Below, piece by piece: positions 17,790 to 27,045 of a stretch of 64,000 nt of DNA. Where the stretch lies: contig JABTUB010000001.1 in assembly GCA_015075585.1 (NCBI GenBank), forward strand, positions 434,001 through 498,000, in the 5' to 3' direction. Under the pieces are notes generated by a model. That model made no database searches and had not been told where the DNA came from. It saw nothing but the letters and a program-made list of their open reading frames with translations. The first letter of the stretch is position 1. Every line of letters starts with the position of its first letter. The position numbers were made by a program, and so were the translations under genes. Origin of the DNA: Chloracidobacterium sp. (GTDB taxonomy: Bacteria; Acidobacteriota; Blastocatellia; Pyrinomonadales; Pyrinomonadaceae).

Positions 17790-18656
17790 TTAGTCTTTCA
17801 ACGGTTTGCCGCCGTTGTCTTTACCGCTTACATGAGGGAGCCCTTTGTTGTCAATGTCGAGCAGGAATGATGCCCTGCCGCTTTTTCCATATTCTGCGGG
17901 AGTCGCTGTCGCATAGTAACGGCGTTTGTCGTCGGACAGCTTAACCGAGTAATTATACCCCGTTGAATCGCTCGTCAAAACGTCGGACGGCAGAAGGCCT
18001 CCGTCAATGAGCGTTTTCAGCTCGGCACAGAGGCCGCCGTTCTGCAGCGAATATGCGACCTGCGCCTTCGCTATACGTTCCAGCATTTTCCGTGCCTCAT
18101 CCTCGTGCGTCTCTATGCGGAGGTTGTAGAAATAGTCTTTGCCGTCCTTTTTGATGCGTTCTTCGGTGGCGTCATCAACGGTGAGGATGATCCAAGCACC
18201 ATTCTGCCGGCGAAGCTTGATCTGTTGTGTTTCGAGCTTGCCGGAGTCATCTGAAGGCAGATCGACAGTAACCGCAGCACTGTCTCCGGTAATTATCTCG
18301 CCGTTGATCTTGATGTCAGCGGGGATATCACCTGCGATCGCGGCAAGATCCACTGAGAAATCTGCAAGTTCGGCATCTGTCAAACTCTCGATCGCAGGCC
18401 GCAAATTGGTCAGAAATATCGCCTCGCGAAATTTTCGCTCACGAAGCTTTGCGTAGAACGTACGGACCGTATCGGCAGGGCCTTGCGGGTCGATCGAGAT
18501 CGTTGCACCGGTCGATGTTGAGTTCGAGGCGGCTGCGTTCGCTGCATTTGCTGCGGTGCCGTTCGATGGTCCGGCCGAAGCTCCGCTGCACGCAACGGCG
18601 AAAATGAGCAGGCCGAAGAGCAGGATTCCGGAAGATAGCTGCGTAAAGTGACGCAT
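17790..18656 (-). CDS. Lipoprotein joining an NTF2-like half to a pilin-like half
   Basis: A 288-residue lipoprotein with its lipid cysteine at about residue 23 (FAVAC), followed by a Ser/Asn/Ala linker. Residues about 60-180 resemble a DUF4878/NTF2-like domain (ADTVRTFYAKLRERKFREAIFL... GAWIILTVDD). The C-terminal part (about 190-288) resembles the globular head of type IV pilin-like proteins: AKAQVAYSLQNGGLCAELKTL, GYNYSVKL, YYATATPAEYGKSGRASF. The hydrophobic pilin helix is missing. The fold of the second half is inferred from pattern only. Its function is unknown. Confidence 0.75.
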   Translation of the reverse strand: MRHFTQLSSGILLFGLLIFAVACSGASAGPSNGTAANAANAAASNSTSTGATISIDPQGPADTVRTFYAKLRERKFREAIFLTNLRPAIESLTDAELADFSVDLAAIAGDIPADIKINGEIITGDSAAVTVDLPSDDSGKLETQQIKLRRQNGAWIILTVDDATEERIKKDGKDYFYNLRIETHEDEARKMLERIAKAQVAYSLQNGGLCAELKTLIDGGLLPSDVLTSDSTGYNYSVKLSDDKRRYYATATPAEYGKSGRASFLLDIDNKGLPHVSGKDNGGKPLKD

Positions 18657-18716
18657 AGTTTTGTTGTCGAAAAAAGCAACGCTGTGAGGGCTTGCATCGA
18701 CCGTCAGCGCGGCAAA

Positions 18717-18752
18717 GCGCGGAACGTATATTGGTGATTATACGTTCCGCGC
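18717..18752 (-). terminator. Terminator of the OPT transporter gene
   Basis: GCGCGGAACGTATA (18717-18730) and TATACGTTCCGCGC (18739-18752) form a perfect 14-bp stem with an 8-base loop, about 34 bases after the transporter stop on the minus strand. The U-tract is short (TTTG). Confidence 0.7.
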
Positions 18753-18785
18753 CTAAAAAGACACAACACCTTTTTGCGCCTTATA

Positions 18786-21107
18786 TCACGCGGATCGGCC
18801 TTTCAGCCATATCTCGCGGCCGACAAGGTACAGAATGACCGCAAGCCCGACGAGCGGAATAAAGCCGAGGAAGTCGCCGGCGAGGAACGGATTGTTCTGT
18901 TCGGACCAGTGGGCGGCCTTATCCTGAATATTCTTTAGCGTTGGAAGTACGGCGAAAAGTGCTATCAGGATACCCGCGATCGCTCCGCCCGCGATGTAGC
19001 CGGACGCGAGCAAAACGCCGTTCGACTTGTCGGTTTCGGCTGCGATCTCATCCTCGGTCATATTTGTTGTGGACAACTTTCGTTTGAGATACAGATCGAC
19101 GAGATAGCGAACGATGCCGCCGATAAATATCGGCGACGAGGTTGATATAGGCAGATAAAGGCCGACCGCGAATGCAAGGGACGGAACACTTGCAAGCTCC
19201 AGCACAACTGCGATCATCGCTCCGAGGATAACGAGGCCCCACGGCAAATTTTGGCCGAGCACACCTTTGATGATATATGACATCAGGGTTGCTTTCGGGG
19301 CGTCGTATCGTGTGAGCGGTTTTCCGTCCTCGTCTTTCGAGATGATGCCGTTGATGCCCGGATCGACAAAATATATCGGTTTTCCTGCTTCATCGATCAG
19401 GTATTTGCCGACTTGGCCTTCCTCCGGCTTGGTGTTTTGCCAGACTCGGTAAGTATTAGTATCGACGCCTCGGTATTTGCCGCTGCTGACGATCTCGGTC
19501 TGAAGTTTGCCGTCTTGAGTAAAGAGCTTATTTTCCGGAATGGTGAGCGAGGCGACGGGATTCGACGGCTCGATCTTCTGGAAGTACGTCTCATTGTTAT
19601 TGAGCATAATGAGCAAAGCACCCAGCACCAGCGCCGAGGCGAGTGCTCCGACAAGGATAGCTATCTGCTGCCGCCACGGCGTGCCTCCTACCCAGAAGCC
19701 GGTCTTGAGATCTTGCGATGTCGTGCCGCCGTTCGAGGCTGCGATGCAGACGATGCCGCCGATCGAAAGTGCCGTTACAAAATACGGGTCTGCGGCCGTC
19801 CAGCCCATGCCGAGGAATGCAAGGCATGTGATGAGCAGTGTTGCGACCGTCATACCTGAGATCGGGTTGGATGAAGAGCCGATCTCACCCGTCAGCCTTG
19901 ACGATACCGTAACGAAAAGGAAGCCCAATATGATGATGAGCAACGCACCGAAGAATGCTACGAAGGGATGTTGGAAAACGCTCAAGTTGAGCTGCGGAGC
20001 CAGCATGATGCCAAGCATCAGGATGATAAGTCCAATGATGACCCATTTGAGCGAAAGATCTTGATCAGTTCGCGGTGTTGCTGATTTTGAGCGTTCGGAT
20101 CCGCCCCGCAGGTCGGCAAGGCCGCCCTTAAGCCCGTGCCATATCGTCGGCAGGCTGCGAACGAGCGAGATGATGCCCGCCATTGCGACCGCACCGGCAC
20201 CGATGTAGAGGACATACGCGCTCCTTACATCACTGATGGACATCTCCGAGATCGTTTTACTTATTTCAGGTGCGATCGGCTCGGTTACCGCGGCGCCAAA
20301 GAACTTGATCATCGGGATCATTACGAGATACGAAAGGACGCCGCCGCCCATCATCAAACCCGCGACCTTCGGCCCGATTATGTATCCGACACCGAGAAGC
20401 GTCGGGTCGTTATCCGAGTTGATCGAAGCACCGTTAAAGCCGTTCTTCGTGAAATCGTAGCCGGGCTGTTCCTTCCAAAAGAAAAGAACCTTCATCAACA
20501 CGTTGAAAAGAAAGCCGAAGATGAAACCGACCGTGATGATCTTGCCGCCGTGCAGAGCGGCGTTGTCATCACCGTGAGTGTCGCCGAGGTGCGAGGCCTC
20601 ACGCGATTCCTTTGAGGCGCCTGCCTTTAAGACCTCAGCACAGGCTGTGCCCTCAGGATATTTCAAAAGGCCGTGCTGATCTTTGATCAGGGCTCGCCTA
20701 AGCGGGATCATCATAAGGATGCCGAGCAGGCCGCCCATAACCGCGACGATCATCACGCGCGACAGTTCCAGGTCAAAGCCGAGGATCATGATCGCCGGCA
20801 TCGTAACGCCGATGCCGAATGCGATCGATTCGCCCGCCGATCCTGCGGTCTGCATAATGTTCGCTTCGAGGATAGTTGCGTCACGCATGCCGATCTTTGA
20901 GAGAAGGCGAAACAGCGTGATCGCTACCACGGCGACCGGTATCGACGCCGAAACGGTCAAACCGACCTTCAGTACCAAGTAAAGCGATGATGCTCCGAAA
21001 ATAATGCCGAGCACCGTGCCTACGATCAGCGGGATCGGTGTCAGCTCACGCAGGGTTGCCGAGTCAGGGATATACGGCTTAAAGTTCTCGAGAAACGGAT
21101 TTTTCAT
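18786..21107 (-). CDS. OPT family oligopeptide transporter
   Basis: A 773-residue inner-membrane protein with about 15 or 16 hydrophobic segments, typical of the OPT family, which takes up small peptides or metal chelates by proton symport. Family patterns include GTVLGIIFGASSLYLVLKVGL near the N-terminus and YPEGTACAEVLKAG around residue 155. A soluble insertion of about 110 residues (roughly 520-630) lies between two membrane segments and is not usual in shorter bacterial members. AGGAG 9 bases upstream supports the start. Substrate cannot be told. Confidence 0.92.
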   Translation of the reverse strand: MKNPFLENFKPYIPDSATLRELTPIPLIVGTVLGIIFGASSLYLVLKVGLTVSASIPVAVVAITLFRLLSKIGMRDATILEANIMQTAGSAGESIAFGIGVTMPAIMILGFDLELSRVMIVAVMGGLLGILMMIPLRRALIKDQHGLLKYPEGTACAEVLKAGASKESREASHLGDTHGDDNAALHGGKIITVGFIFGFLFNVLMKVLFFWKEQPGYDFTKNGFNGASINSDNDPTLLGVGYIIGPKVAGLMMGGGVLSYLVMIPMIKFFGAAVTEPIAPEISKTISEMSISDVRSAYVLYIGAGAVAMAGIISLVRSLPTIWHGLKGGLADLRGGSERSKSATPRTDQDLSLKWVIIGLIILMLGIMLAPQLNLSVFQHPFVAFFGALLIIILGFLFVTVSSRLTGEIGSSSNPISGMTVATLLITCLAFLGMGWTAADPYFVTALSIGGIVCIAASNGGTTSQDLKTGFWVGGTPWRQQIAILVGALASALVLGALLIMLNNNETYFQKIEPSNPVASLTIPENKLFTQDGKLQTEIVSSGKYRGVDTNTYRVWQNTKPEEGQVGKYLIDEAGKPIYFVDPGINGIISKDEDGKPLTRYDAPKATLMSYIIKGVLGQNLPWGLVILGAMIAVVLELASVPSLAFAVGLYLPISTSSPIFIGGIVRYLVDLYLKRKLSTTNMTEDEIAAETDKSNGVLLASGYIAGGAIAGILIALFAVLPTLKNIQDKAAHWSEQNNPFLAGDFLGFIPLVGLAVILYLVGREIWLKGRSA

Positions 21108-21222
21108 CCAACGGGTTCTCCTTTAATTACGGAATAAATTGGGGACAGACCTGCTAGGAATTTACATTGCATTCCGCGAAAAAGCAACATCCTGCAAGGC
21201 TTGGGGCGATGATCGACGCCGA

Positions 21223-21885
21223 TCAGCGTTCAAGCAGAGCACAGAGATCATCGAAAGCAACAGGGTCTGTCGCGGCCTCAAATGAGTTCAGAAGGCCGGA
21301 GTAAAGTTCAAAATGGTAATGAAAACTAGGGTGCCAGACGGATTCCGGACTCCTTGTCTTATCGATCGTGCGAAAGTGCCATTCGCCGCCTCCGCCCGTA
21401 CCCATTTCACCGAGTTTTGAACGGCCGTCCGATCCTTTCGGGCGGCGTTTCACGTTTACTGCGTGAAGGATGAACAGCGTTTGTCGAAGTTCGCTGAATT
21501 GGACGATCGAATACGCATCGCCGCTTTCAAGCCTGCCTACATAGATCGAGTCGCCTTTGTCGCGCCGTGCGACGGGCACAAGCTTGCCGCCTCTCGGAAT
21601 ATAGACCGCCGAACGGGCTTCCGGGTCGGTCGAACTCGCGTAAAGATGATTGTCGCCCGCAAAAAGATCGCCTGCGTCGGCGTTGCCGAGGCTGCTGAAG
21701 CCGACCGTCAGGTCGATCGGCTCGCCGTCGTGCGGGTTCGAGAAATATGCACCTGCATCACCGAATGCTCTCGCTATCGTTTGTTCGCACGGCGTCATAC
21801 GCTGCGCGAACGCCGTGAAAGGAGCGGCTCCCGCGCAGATCAAGGCGAAGATCAGGCCGCAAATACATTTCGGCAGCACGCGCAT
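21223..21885 (-). CDS. Secreted protein of unknown function
   Basis: A 220-residue protein with a signal peptide (MRVLPKCICGLIFALICAGAA..., cleavage near AFAQ). The mature part has no recognised motif; it is beta-rich in the middle (IYVGRLESGDAYSIVQF, TLFILHAVNV) and has a Gly-rich turn (GTGGGGEWHF). It is in the same orientation as the OPT gene downstream (which it follows at a distance) and the efflux pair upstream, but gaps of 87-115 bases suggest its own transcript. Confidence 0.7.
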   Translation of the reverse strand: MRVLPKCICGLIFALICAGAAPFTAFAQRMTPCEQTIARAFGDAGAYFSNPHDGEPIDLTVGFSSLGNADAGDLFAGDNHLYASSTDPEARSAVYIPRGGKLVPVARRDKGDSIYVGRLESGDAYSIVQFSELRQTLFILHAVNVKRRPKGSDGRSKLGEMGTGGGGEWHFRTIDKTRSPESVWHPSFHYHFELYSGLLNSFEAATDPVAFDDLCALLER

Positions 21886-21972
21886 AGGGCACGTCTAGCA
21901 TACAGCTTTTCTTAATGATCGTTTAACGCGGAGCCGGCGTTGTAAAAACTGGTTCGGAACCGCACGCGGATC

Positions 21973-23553
21973 CTATTCGGCCATTATGGAGTGGCCCGGC
22001 TGTGGTTTCTTGATTTTTTTGAATAAGAGCACGGCCGGTACGCAGACGGCACAAAGAACGGCCATAAGGGCAAAGTCATCAATATAAGCGAGTACTGCGG
22101 CTTGGCGAGCTAACATCCCATACATTATCTGATACGCCTGCTGCGAAGCGGTGTAAGGGTCGGCCGCTGCCCCCAATCCCGCCTTTATCTGCTGAAGGAG
22201 ATGCTGATATGCGGGTGAATACTCATTGAAGTGCTCGCTTAGGTAGCTTTGGTGCATCTGCTGCCGACGCTGAAGCAGCGTCATCATTATCGCGATACCG
22301 ACGCTGCCGCCGGTATTTCGCATAAGATTATAAACGCCGCTGGCATTGCCGATCTCACGCTGCGGAAGCGTTGCCACAGACATTGTGGTAAGCGGAGGGA
22401 AAAGAAAGCCCATTGCAAAGCCGCTTATGACCATCGGTATCGCAATGCTCCAGAAGCCGATATAGAGGCTTATGTCCGTGAACATATACGTCGAAATGCC
22501 AAGCGTTGCGAACCCGAACAATATCAGGTAACGCGAATCGATACGGCCGATAAGCCGCCCGACAATGACCATTGAGATTATCGAGCCGACTCCGCGCGGG
22601 CTTACCGCCATACCGCTCTGGAGAGCAGGATAGCCAAGGATCGTTTGCAGAAACAGTGGCAGAAGCGCGGTGGAGCCATAGAGGACGACGCCGAGCGAGG
22701 CGATCATCGCACAGCTTACAGCAAAATTCCGGTTCAAAAATACGCGGAGATTGACGATCGGTTCAGGCGTGACCAGTTCCCAAATGACAAAACCAAGCAG
22801 CGAGATGCCTGATGTCGCAGCCGTGAAAATGATCACAGACGACTCGAACCAATCCTTTTGCTGGCCAAGATCGAGTGTCAGCTCAAGGGCGCCAAGACCG
22901 AGAGCCATAAGGCCGAATCCGAAATAGTCGATCCTTCCCGGCTTCTGATCGCGAAGATACGGCGGATCCTCAACAAAGGAATTTGCCATAAAAGCCGCAA
23001 GCGCGCCGACGGGCAGATTAACGTAAAAGATCCAACGCCAGGAATAGTTGTCGGTTATCCAGCCGCCAAGCGTCGGGCCGATGATCGGCGCAAGCACAAT
23101 GCCCATTCCGTAAAGAGCCATTGCCGCACCGCGCTTCTCTATGGGGAAGCTCTCAAGCAGTACGGCCTGTGCGATCGGCTGCAGTGCTCCGCCGCCCATG
23201 CCTTGCAGCACGCGGGCGGCGATCAAGAAACCAAGGCTCGGAGCCGCACCGCACAGCGCCGAAGCCAGCGTGAATGTCGTTATACAAATTATCAGGAAGC
23301 GTTTGCGGCCTATGTATTTAGTGATCCAGCTTGTTGCCGGCAGAATGATCGCGTTCGAGATGAGATAGCTTGTGAGAACCCAAGTTGCTTCCTCGCTCGT
23401 GGCCGAGAGGTTGCCGGCAATGTGCGGAAGCGCGACATTCGCGACAGAGGTGTCGAGGACCTCCATAACCGTCGCGAGCATTACCGAGATCGCGATGATC
23501 CAAGGGTTAAAACTCGGAACCCATACGTCATGCTGTGCGGCATCAGCGGCCAT
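21973..23553 (-). CDS. emrB: MFS multidrug efflux transporter, EmrB/QacA (DHA2) type
   Basis: A 526-residue, 14-helix drug:H+ antiporter. Signatures are LDTSVANVALPHIAGNL in helix 1, RVLQGMGGGALQPIAQA (motif B-like) and GIVLAPIIGPTLGGWITD (motif C, the antiporter motif). It works with a periplasmic adaptor and an outer-membrane channel; the adaptor gene lies directly upstream and overlaps the start by one base (23553). The outer-membrane partner is not in the window. The symbol reflects family, not proven substrate. Confidence 0.94.
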   Translation of the reverse strand: MAADAAQHDVWVPSFNPWIIAISVMLATVMEVLDTSVANVALPHIAGNLSATSEEATWVLTSYLISNAIILPATSWITKYIGRKRFLIICITTFTLASALCGAAPSLGFLIAARVLQGMGGGALQPIAQAVLLESFPIEKRGAAMALYGMGIVLAPIIGPTLGGWITDNYSWRWIFYVNLPVGALAAFMANSFVEDPPYLRDQKPGRIDYFGFGLMALGLGALELTLDLGQQKDWFESSVIIFTAATSGISLLGFVIWELVTPEPIVNLRVFLNRNFAVSCAMIASLGVVLYGSTALLPLFLQTILGYPALQSGMAVSPRGVGSIISMVIVGRLIGRIDSRYLILFGFATLGISTYMFTDISLYIGFWSIAIPMVISGFAMGFLFPPLTTMSVATLPQREIGNASGVYNLMRNTGGSVGIAIMMTLLQRRQQMHQSYLSEHFNEYSPAYQHLLQQIKAGLGAAADPYTASQQAYQIMYGMLARQAAVLAYIDDFALMAVLCAVCVPAVLLFKKIKKPQPGHSIMAE

Positions 23554-24947
23554 CAGCGGACCTTGACCACCGGTACGACCGACATTCCTGGTACCAGCAG
23601 ATGAATGTCGTCAGGCGGCTGATCAAAAACGATCTTTACGGGAAGCCGCTGTACGACCTTCACATAGTTTCCCGACGCATTCTCCGGCGGCAGCACGGAG
23701 AACCTCGATCCTGTTCCGGCCTGAAAACTGTCAACTTTTCCTTTGAATTTCTGCCCGGGATACGCGTCAACCTCGATATCGACTCCTTGGCCGACCCGCA
23801 TATTTTCAAGTTGAGTTTCCTTGAAATTTGCGATGACCCAAACATTGCTCGACATCGAGATGGCCATCAGCGGCATTCCGATCTGGACGAGCTGGCCTTC
23901 TTCAACCGCCTTCTTTGTAACGTGGCCTTCTTCCGGAGCGTAGATCTTTGCGTATGAAAGGTCGAGTTCTGCCTGATGTACCGCCGCCTCGGCCGCCGCC
24001 TGTGCAGCCGCCGCCGTTTCTATCTGCGAACGGCTAACGGCGATCTGCTCCGGGGCCGTGTCGGCTTGGGCGAGACGGCCCATCGACTCATCAGCCTGCG
24101 AGCGGCTGACGTTGACCTGCGCGAGCGATTGCCGATAGTTCTCGGTGGCGGTAAGGACCGCGGCCTTCGATTCATCAACACGCGAACGGGCCGAATCGAC
24201 CTGACGGTGAGCCGCGTCGAGACGCGATCTTGCGTTCTGTAATTGATTGAGGGCTTGATCGACCGATTGCTGCGAAATGTCGCCTTTGTTGAATAAAGCG
24301 AGGCGGCGATCGTATTCGAGTTGGGCAAGACGTACGTCGGACTCAGGTTGAGCGACCTGTGCCTGTGCTTGTGCGAGGTTCGCCGTCGCCGTCCTTACTG
24401 CGGCCTCGGCTTGCGTAACTTGTGCCCTGCGGCTGTTTGCCGCGAGGCGGTTCTGTTCGATATTGCCCGTTGTCGTTGATACGTTTGAACGTGCCTGCAG
24501 CTTTGCAGCGTGTGTTGTACTCGCCGTCAGGTCGGTGCTCGCAACAGCGTGCTGATATTGACTGTTGGCATTTGCGAGCTCGGCTTTTGCCTGTTCAAGC
24601 TTTACTTCGAGGTCTTCGGTGCTAAGCTCAACAAGCAGATCGCCTTTGTGGACAAGCTGATTGTCCGATACATAGATCTTTTTTACATGGGCCGAGACGC
24701 GCGGGCTGATCTGCACGATGTCGCCTTCGATAAAGGCATCATCGGTCGATTCGAATTGGCGCGCGTAAAGCCAATAACCGAAACCTACGATGCACAAAAG
24801 CAACGCACCTGTTCCCGCAAAAATGAATATCCGCCGCCGCTTGCCGTTCTTTGGCTGAGCAGAGCTTTCCGAAGGATCATCTTCGGATGCCGCAGGGGTT
24901 GTAGCGGCCGGTTCGCTCACTGTCTCATTATCGTCTTCGTCGCTCAT
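23553..24947 (-). CDS. emrA: HlyD/EmrA-type membrane fusion protein
   Basis: A 464-residue periplasmic adaptor. A cytosolic acidic tail, a basic stretch and one membrane helix (about 35-55) are followed by a barrel-lipoyl half (FIEGDIVQISPRVSAHVKKIYV), a very long Ala/Gln-rich coiled coil (about 115-330), and the second lipoyl/barrel half. This architecture is that of EmrA. No ribosome site is visible before the ATG, and a 16-bp palindrome ends only 7 bases upstream of it, so the transcript may be short-leadered. It is the first gene of the efflux operon. Confidence 0.93.
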   Translation of the reverse strand: MSDEDDNETVSEPAATTPAASEDDPSESSAQPKNGKRRRIFIFAGTGALLLCIVGFGYWLYARQFESTDDAFIEGDIVQISPRVSAHVKKIYVSDNQLVHKGDLLVELSTEDLEVKLEQAKAELANANSQYQHAVASTDLTASTTHAAKLQARSNVSTTTGNIEQNRLAANSRRAQVTQAEAAVRTATANLAQAQAQVAQPESDVRLAQLEYDRRLALFNKGDISQQSVDQALNQLQNARSRLDAAHRQVDSARSRVDESKAAVLTATENYRQSLAQVNVSRSQADESMGRLAQADTAPEQIAVSRSQIETAAAAQAAAEAAVHQAELDLSYAKIYAPEEGHVTKKAVEEGQLVQIGMPLMAISMSSNVWVIANFKETQLENMRVGQGVDIEVDAYPGQKFKGKVDSFQAGTGSRFSVLPPENASGNYVKVVQRLPVKIVFDQPPDDIHLLVPGMSVVPVVKVR

Positions 24948-24953
24948 CGATCA

Positions 24954-24983
24954 ACTAACAATTGTTAGTAAGTAATCACTAAC
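24954..24983. promoter_or_regulatory. Palindromic operator in front of the efflux operon
   Basis: ACTAACAATTGTTAGT (24954-24969) is a perfect 16-bp palindrome. GTTAGT (24964-24969) is repeated inverted as ACTAAC (24978-24983), giving a second overlapping dyad. The arrangement fits a TetR-family repressor, but no regulator gene is adjacent. A minus-strand TTGACA lies at 25010-25005, without a good -10. Confidence 0.65.
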
Positions 24984-25101
24984 TTTGGCAAAACCACCTT
25001 CTGTTGTCAATACCGGACTGCGTACATTTTCGGCATCTGCTATTATCTGAAGACGGCCGGACCAACTGCTCGATGAGCGCTCTTTTTCTGCCGTGATCTA
25101 A

Positions 25102-26379
25102 ATGAAAGATTCGATAAATGAAACACGGCTCGACAGCGGTGCGGTCGTCCTTTCGGACAGAATGGAAGGCGCGCGCAGTGCTACGCTCGGTTTCTTTTTT
25201 CGCGTGGGCGCACGCGACGAGCCGGAAGGGCTCAACGGCATTTCGCATTTCATCGAACACACGGTCTTCAAAGGTACATCACGGCGAACGGCGCTCGATA
25301 TCGCCATCGAACAAGATCGGCTTGGCGGCAACCTCGATGCCTTTACGACGCATGAAGAGACCGGCTTTGCGATAAAGGTGATAGACGACCGTTTGCCGCG
25401 TGCCTTCGATCTGATCGCGGATATGCTACTGGAACCGCGATTTGCCGAACCCGACCTAAAAAGTGAGCAAAAGGTGATAATCGAGGAGCTGAAGATGGTC
25501 GAGGACTCGCCCGAGGATCATCTCGGTGAGGTCTTTGCCGAAGCGTATTTTGCCGGTCATCCGTTGGGCAAGAACATCGCCGGAACGGCCGCGAGTGTGA
25601 ACAGCTTTGATCACGACATCACTGAACGGTATCACAAAGCGAGGTTCACAGCCGCAGAACTTGTCATTGCGGCCGCGGGTAATATCGACCACGACGCTCT
25701 TGTCGAGATGGCGATCCGTTACGGATTTGCAACCCCGAACGGGAGCGAGGCGCCGAGACAAATTGTGAAAAATGAGCCGCAGCCTGCCGCCCCTTTTATC
25801 GTCAAAGCGAACGAGACTCTGGAGCAGGCACACTTCATATTGGCCGCACCGCTTGTCGGAGCCGGCGATCCGCGTCGCTATGCGGCCGACATACTTGCAA
25901 ATTTGATCGGCGGCGGCACATCGAGCCGGCTTTGGCAGCAGATACGCGAGCAGCGGGGCCTTGCTTACTCGGTCGGTGCGGCGGCGACATTATTCCGAGA
26001 TTGCGGGATATTTTCGGTATCTGCCGCAACGGCTCCCGAGCACCTCGAAGAGGCCGTCAAGATCTCTGTCGCGGAAATGAGTGCCGTCGCAAAGGACGGC
26101 GTTACGGATGACGAACTTGAACTTGCAAAGGAGCAGGCTCGTACATCACTGTTGTTATCGCTCGAAGATTCCGCATCGCGGACCGCTTCGCTTGCACAAT
26201 CGGAAATGACACACGGGCGGCAGATAACGATCGAAGAGGTGATGGACCAAATTGACAGCGTTTCTGCCGATGACTGCGGGGCACTTGCCGCAGAGTTCTT
26301 CTCGACCGACAAGCTTGCATTTGCTGCACTGGGCGATATTGACGAGTTGTCGCTCGATCATTCGATATTGACCGTCTGA
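25102..26379 (+). CDS. M16 family zinc metallopeptidase
   Basis: A 425-residue peptidase of the pitrilysin/processing-peptidase type. The inverted zinc motif HFIEH gives H49, E52 and H53, and the third ligand is expected in VIIEELKMVED (about E129). The N-terminal domain is catalytic and the C-terminal one, starting around 190, is the usual inactive partner half. No signal peptide is seen, so it is probably cytosolic or acts at the membrane. It is followed after 3 bases by a membrane protein gene, likely co-transcribed. Confidence 0.92.
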   Translation: MKDSINETRLDSGAVVLSDRMEGARSATLGFFFRVGARDEPEGLNGISHFIEHTVFKGTSRRTALDIAIEQDRLGGNLDAFTTHEETGFAIKVIDDRLPRAFDLIADMLLEPRFAEPDLKSEQKVIIEELKMVEDSPEDHLGEVFAEAYFAGHPLGKNIAGTAASVNSFDHDITERYHKARFTAAELVIAAAGNIDHDALVEMAIRYGFATPNGSEAPRQIVKNEPQPAAPFIVKANETLEQAHFILAAPLVGAGDPRRYAADILANLIGGGTSSRLWQQIREQRGLAYSVGAAATLFRDCGIFSVSAATAPEHLEEAVKISVAEMSAVAKDGVTDDELELAKEQARTSLLLSLEDSASRTASLAQSEMTHGRQITIEEVMDQIDSVSADDCGALAAEFFSTDKLAFAALGDIDELSLDHSILTV

Positions 26380-26382
26380 GCC

Positions 26383-27045
26383 ATGAAACGAATATTTCTC
26401 TACTCATTGATCGCATCGGTTACGGTCAGCGCTGTTCTTGGGATAGTTGTCATTCTTCTCGGCGATTATGGCGATACGGAAGTGCGCATATTGCTGACGA
26501 CGCTCACGATCACGGTCATGAGCATACTCGGCCTTGCATGCGGCGCATATTACGAGACGGAGCGGGCCGCGTTATTGCCGATCGCCGGCGTGATCAGCAC
26601 GGTGATCGCAGGCGTGATGACGCTTGTGACGATCTGGAGATCGGCCGAGGGCACGATCTTCGTAAAGACCGAACTTACGGCGCTGATCGCAGCGGTCGCA
26701 TTCGCACACATCTCGTTATTGTCATTGGCACGGCTCGATCATCGCTTTTCGTGGTCGCGCACCGCGGCACTCATACTGGACGGCAGCCTTGTCGGCATCC
26801 TGCTGTTCCTGCTGTGGTTCGAGCCCGACGGCAACGGCGATATTATCTTTAGGATCATCGGCGTTCTCGCCATTCTCATAGGCGCGGTAACGGTAATGAC
26901 GCCGGTATTTCATAAGCTCAGCCGCGGGCCTGATGCGGCCGGGATCGAGGCCGAGATAGAAGAGCTTAAAGCGAGAATTCGGATCCTCGAAGAGAAAAAG
27001 CTGGAGCTGCGGTCCGCCGACGACAGTGCTGAAGAGCAAAGTTAG
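26383..27045 (+). CDS. Six-helix membrane protein with C-terminal coiled coil
   Basis: A 220-residue protein with six hydrophobic segments in the first 185 residues and a charged tail (IEELKARIRILEEKKLEL) predicted as a coiled coil. I do not recognise the family. It starts 3 bases after the M16 peptidase stop, suggesting a joint function at the membrane. Its end overlaps the convergent queC stop by 4 bases. Confidence 0.72.
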   Translation: MKRIFLYSLIASVTVSAVLGIVVILLGDYGDTEVRILLTTLTITVMSILGLACGAYYETERAALLPIAGVISTVIAGVMTLVTIWRSAEGTIFVKTELTALIAAVAFAHISLLSLARLDHRFSWSRTAALILDGSLVGILLFLLWFEPDGNGDIIFRIIGVLAILIGAVTVMTPVFHKLSRGPDAAGIEAEIEELKARIRILEEKKLELRSADDSAEEQS

